A stretch of DNA of 64,000 nt from Bradyrhizobium stylosanthis (GTDB lineage: Bacteria > Pseudomonadota > Alphaproteobacteria > Rhizobiales > Xanthobacteraceae): the NCBI RefSeq assembly GCF_001641335.1, contig NZ_LVEM01000004.1, positions 458,557-522,556 on the forward strand, in the 5' to 3' direction. Made by a program: the position numbers and the translations under genes. The notes below the pieces were generated by a model that saw only the letters and a program-made list of their open reading frames with translations, was not told the origin of the DNA and made no database searches. Below, one piece after another: positions 61,908-64,000 of the stretch; position 1 is the stretch's first letter; every line of letters begins with the position of its first letter.

Positions 61908-63686
61908 ATGACCTACCGCGCGCCGATCTCTGACATGCTGCTGTCTCTCAACCATGGCGCCGGCCTCAAGGCCGCCCTGGAAGCCGGCCATTACGGCGAT
62001 TTCGACGCCGACATCACCGCCGCCGTGCTGGAGGAAGCCGCCAAGTTCGCAACCGACGTGCTGGCGCCGCTCAACAAGGTCGGCGACGAGCACGGTATCA
62101 AGCTTGACGACGGCAAAGTCACGACCGCGCCGGGCTGGCCCGATGCCTACAAGCGCTGGACCGAGGGCGGCTGGAACGCAGTGTCGGGACCGGAGGATTT
62201 CGGCGGCCAGGGCCTGCCGCTCGCCATCAACGCGGCCTGCACCGAGATCTGGAGCGCCGCCAACGTCGCCTTCGGCCTCTGCCCGCTGCTGACGGCCTCG
62301 GCGATCGAGGCGCTGGATGCGCATGGCAGCGACGAGCTGAAGACCATCTATCTCGAAAAGCTGGTCTCCGGCGCATGGACCGGCACGATGCAGCTCACCG
62401 AGCCGCAGGCCGGGTCCGACGTCGGCGCGCTGCGCACCCGCGCCGAAAAGCAGGCCGACGGCACCTATCGCATCAAGGGGACGAAGATCTTCATCACCTA
62501 TGGCGAGCACGACATGACCGACAACATCGTTCATTTCGTGCTGGCGCGCCTGCCCGACGCGCCCGCGGGCACGAAGGGGATCTCGCTGTTCCTCGTGCCG
62601 AAATTCATGGTCAACGCCGACGGCTCGCTGGGCGCACGCAACGACATCTTTGCCAGCGGCGTCGAGCACAAGCTCGGCATGCATGCTTCGCCCACCTGCA
62701 CCATGACCATGGGCGACCATGGCGGCGCGATCGGCTTTCTGATCGGCGAAGAGAACCAGGGCATGCGCTGCATGTTCACGATGATGAACCAGGCCCGCCT
62801 CGGCGTCGGCCTGGAAGGCGTCGGCGTCGCCGACCGTGCCTATCAGCAGGCGCTGTCCTATGCGCAGGAGCGCAAGCAGGGCCGCGCCATCGGCAAGAAG
62901 GGCGAGGGCTCGGATTCGATCTTCGTGCACCCCGACGTCAAGCGCATGCTGATGCGGATGCGGGCGCAGACCGCCGCCGCGCGCACCATCTGCTACGCCA
63001 CTGCAGTGGCGATCGACGTCTCGATGCGCGCCAAGGACCCGAAGGTTCGCGCCGACGCCGCCGCGCGCGCCGCGCTGCTGACGCCGATGGCAAAAGGCTA
63101 CTCCACCGACATCGGCAACGAGGTCGCCTATCTCGGCGTGCAGGTGCATGGCGGCATGGGCTTCATCGAGGAGACCGGTGCCGCGCAGCATTATCGCGAC
63201 GCGCGCATCACCGCGATCTATGAGGGCACCAACGGCATCCAGGCGATCGACCTCGTCACGCGCAAGCTCGCGGCCAATGGCGGCGCTGCGGTGTGGGCGC
63301 TGATCGACGAACTCTCGGCGACCGTCAAGCAGGTGGAGGCCTCGAACGATCCGGCCTTCGGCACCACGGGCGCAAAGCTGCGCGAGGCGCTGGAGGCGCT
63401 GACGCGCACCAGCAAATGGCTGCTGGAGCGCGTGACGTCCGCGCCGAACGAGGCGCTGGCCGGCGCGACGCCCTACCTGCAGCAGTTCGGATCGACGCTC
63501 GGCGGCTGCATGCTGGCCTCCGAAGCGCTCGCCGCCAAGGCCGACGGCAATACGGACGCGGCGCGCTACGTCTCGCTGGCGCGTTTCTTTGCCGAGAACA
63601 TCAGCGTGCAGGCCGGCGCGCTGGAACGCACCGTAACGGAGAGCGCGGAGTCGGTTGCGGCGGCGGATGCGGTGTTGTTGGGGTAA
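61908..63686 (+). CDS. Acyl-CoA dehydrogenase (DmdC-like, with C-terminal extension)
   Basis: A 592-residue flavoprotein of the larger acyl-CoA dehydrogenase group. MQLTEPQAGSDVGALRT is the FAD/substrate motif, GIKGTKIFITYGEHDMTDN-type segments follow, and the catalytic Glu is in AIYEGTNGIQAIDL. A C-terminal helical extension (about residues 470-590) marks the group containing 3-methylmercaptopropionyl-CoA dehydrogenase. It makes enoyl-CoA from acyl-CoA in the cytosol. GGGAGTGAG precedes ATG 61908. Confidence 0.92.
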   Translation: MTYRAPISDMLLSLNHGAGLKAALEAGHYGDFDADITAAVLEEAAKFATDVLAPLNKVGDEHGIKLDDGKVTTAPGWPDAYKRWTEGGWNAVSGPEDFGGQGLPLAINAACTEIWSAANVAFGLCPLLTASAIEALDAHGSDELKTIYLEKLVSGAWTGTMQLTEPQAGSDVGALRTRAEKQADGTYRIKGTKIFITYGEHDMTDNIVHFVLARLPDAPAGTKGISLFLVPKFMVNADGSLGARNDIFASGVEHKLGMHASPTCTMTMGDHGGAIGFLIGEENQGMRCMFTMMNQARLGVGLEGVGVADRAYQQALSYAQERKQGRAIGKKGEGSDSIFVHPDVKRMLMRMRAQTAAARTICYATAVAIDVSMRAKDPKVRADAAARAALLTPMAKGYSTDIGNEVAYLGVQVHGGMGFIEETGAAQHYRDARITAIYEGTNGIQAIDLVTRKLAANGGAAVWALIDELSATVKQVEASNDPAFGTTGAKLREALEALTRTSKWLLERVTSAPNEALAGATPYLQQFGSTLGGCMLASEALAAKADGNTDAARYVSLARFFAENISVQAGALERTVTESAESVAAADAVLLG

Positions 63687-63705
63687 GAGCGCCTACCACA
63701 CAACC

Positions 63706-63853
63706 GGTGTCGTCCCGGCGAAGGCCGGGACCCATAACCACCGGGAGCAGTTTGGCGAGGATTGTCAATTAAGCGGTCCTCCCGCGGTACTCCGATCGCA
63801 ACTCCGTCGACCAGTCACGCGGTATGGGTCCCGGCCTTCGCCGGGACGACACC
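63706..63853. repeat. Inverted repeat with 31-bp perfect arms (GGTGTCGTCCCGGCG)
   Basis: Positions 63706-63736 and 63823-63853 are near-perfect inverted copies (GGTGTCGTCCCGGCGAAGGC at the left). The 86-bp centre has no gene. It lies between the convergent dehydrogenase and transporter genes. Confidence 0.88.
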
Positions 63854-63877
63854 GAGATTGCCGCGCGCGCTTGTGCC

Positions 63878-64000
63878 TCAGCTTGCCGACACGCCTTCAC
63901 TTGTGGTGTGCCCGCGTCTCCCCGGCCGCCACAGCACCACGCCCGCGGCGACCAGATCCAGCGCCACGCACATCGCAAACGCCGTCGTGTAATTGCCGGT
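63878..64000 (-). CDS. MFS transporter, C-terminus (partial)
   Basis: The last 40 residues of a membrane protein run off the right edge: TGNYTTAFAMCVALDLVAAG VVLWRP, a final transmembrane helix with a G-N-Y-T-x-A-F start, then a short charged tail. This end is typical of oxalate/formate-type MFS transporters. The rest lies outside the window. Confidence 0.6.
   Translation of the reverse strand, partial: TGNYTTAFAMCVALDLVAAGVVLWRPGRRGHTTSEGVSAS

Noticed and set aside
1..64000. CRISPR arrays or insertion sequences
   Set aside because: No regularly spaced direct repeats and no transposase frame were seen; the repeats present are single inverted elements.

Overview
This is about 64 kb of GC-rich, gene-dense DNA. 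It looks like the chromosome of a soil alphaproteobacterium, most likely Bradyrhizobium or a close relative. The reasons are strong G/C bias at third codon positions, a fused indolepyruvate:ferredoxin oxidoreductase, a cyo quinol oxidase, a membrane urate oxidase (PuuD), many solute-binding proteins and oxidoreductases, and several families of short inverted repeats between genes. The genus is an inference from memory, not a database result. I see no complete prophage, insertion sequence or CRISPR array.

Layout. 1-8 kb: the C-terminal three quarters of indolepyruvate:ferredoxin oxidoreductase, a ketosteroid-dehydrogenase-like flavoprotein, a Do-like protease without an export signal, and a GMC oxidoreductase with its small partner. 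8-13 kb: a secreted nuclease and the cyoABCD operon on the minus strand. 13-19.6 kb: an SDR/carboxymuconolactone-decarboxylase-like/SDR operon, a PQQ-type sugar dehydrogenase, puuD and a VOC protein. 20-30 kb: a lytic transglycosylase, then a catabolic module. In that module a ThDP enzyme, an SDR and a cupin are divergent from an IclR regulator, which is followed by a branched-chain-type ABC importer whose permease and two ATPases are one polypeptide. 30-39 kb: a TctC-type binding protein, two small phage-like genes, a 1,022-residue patatin-like membrane protein, a lone receiver protein, and a second PQQ-type sugar dehydrogenase followed by a diheme-type cytochrome c. 39-46.7 kb: an MFS transporter, two M20 hydrolases, an enolase-superfamily enzyme and an exported caspase-like protein.

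46.9-55 kb is a sugar or sialoside-type cluster: a sodium/solute symporter, a sialidase-fold protein and an SDR on the plus strand, and on the minus strand a LacI regulator, a sugar-binding protein, a ribokinase and an NAL/DHDPS-family aldolase. A perfect 16-bp palindrome overlaps the -10 element of the binding-protein promoter, so local LacI control is likely.

55-61.6 kb is the most unusual part. Between gene debris (a frameshifted CaiB/BaiF fragment) and a tRNA-Gln(UUG) gene lies a three-gene minus-strand unit of locally lower GC. It encodes a calcineurin-like phosphoesterase, a trypsin-like protease joined to a domain resembling the effector-associated domain EAD1, and a membrane protein with a STAND-like C-terminal region, pentapeptide repeats and TPR-like helices but no P-loop. 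I read it as a candidate biological-conflict or stress-signalling system. The window ends with an acyl-CoA dehydrogenase and the C-terminus of an MFS transporter.
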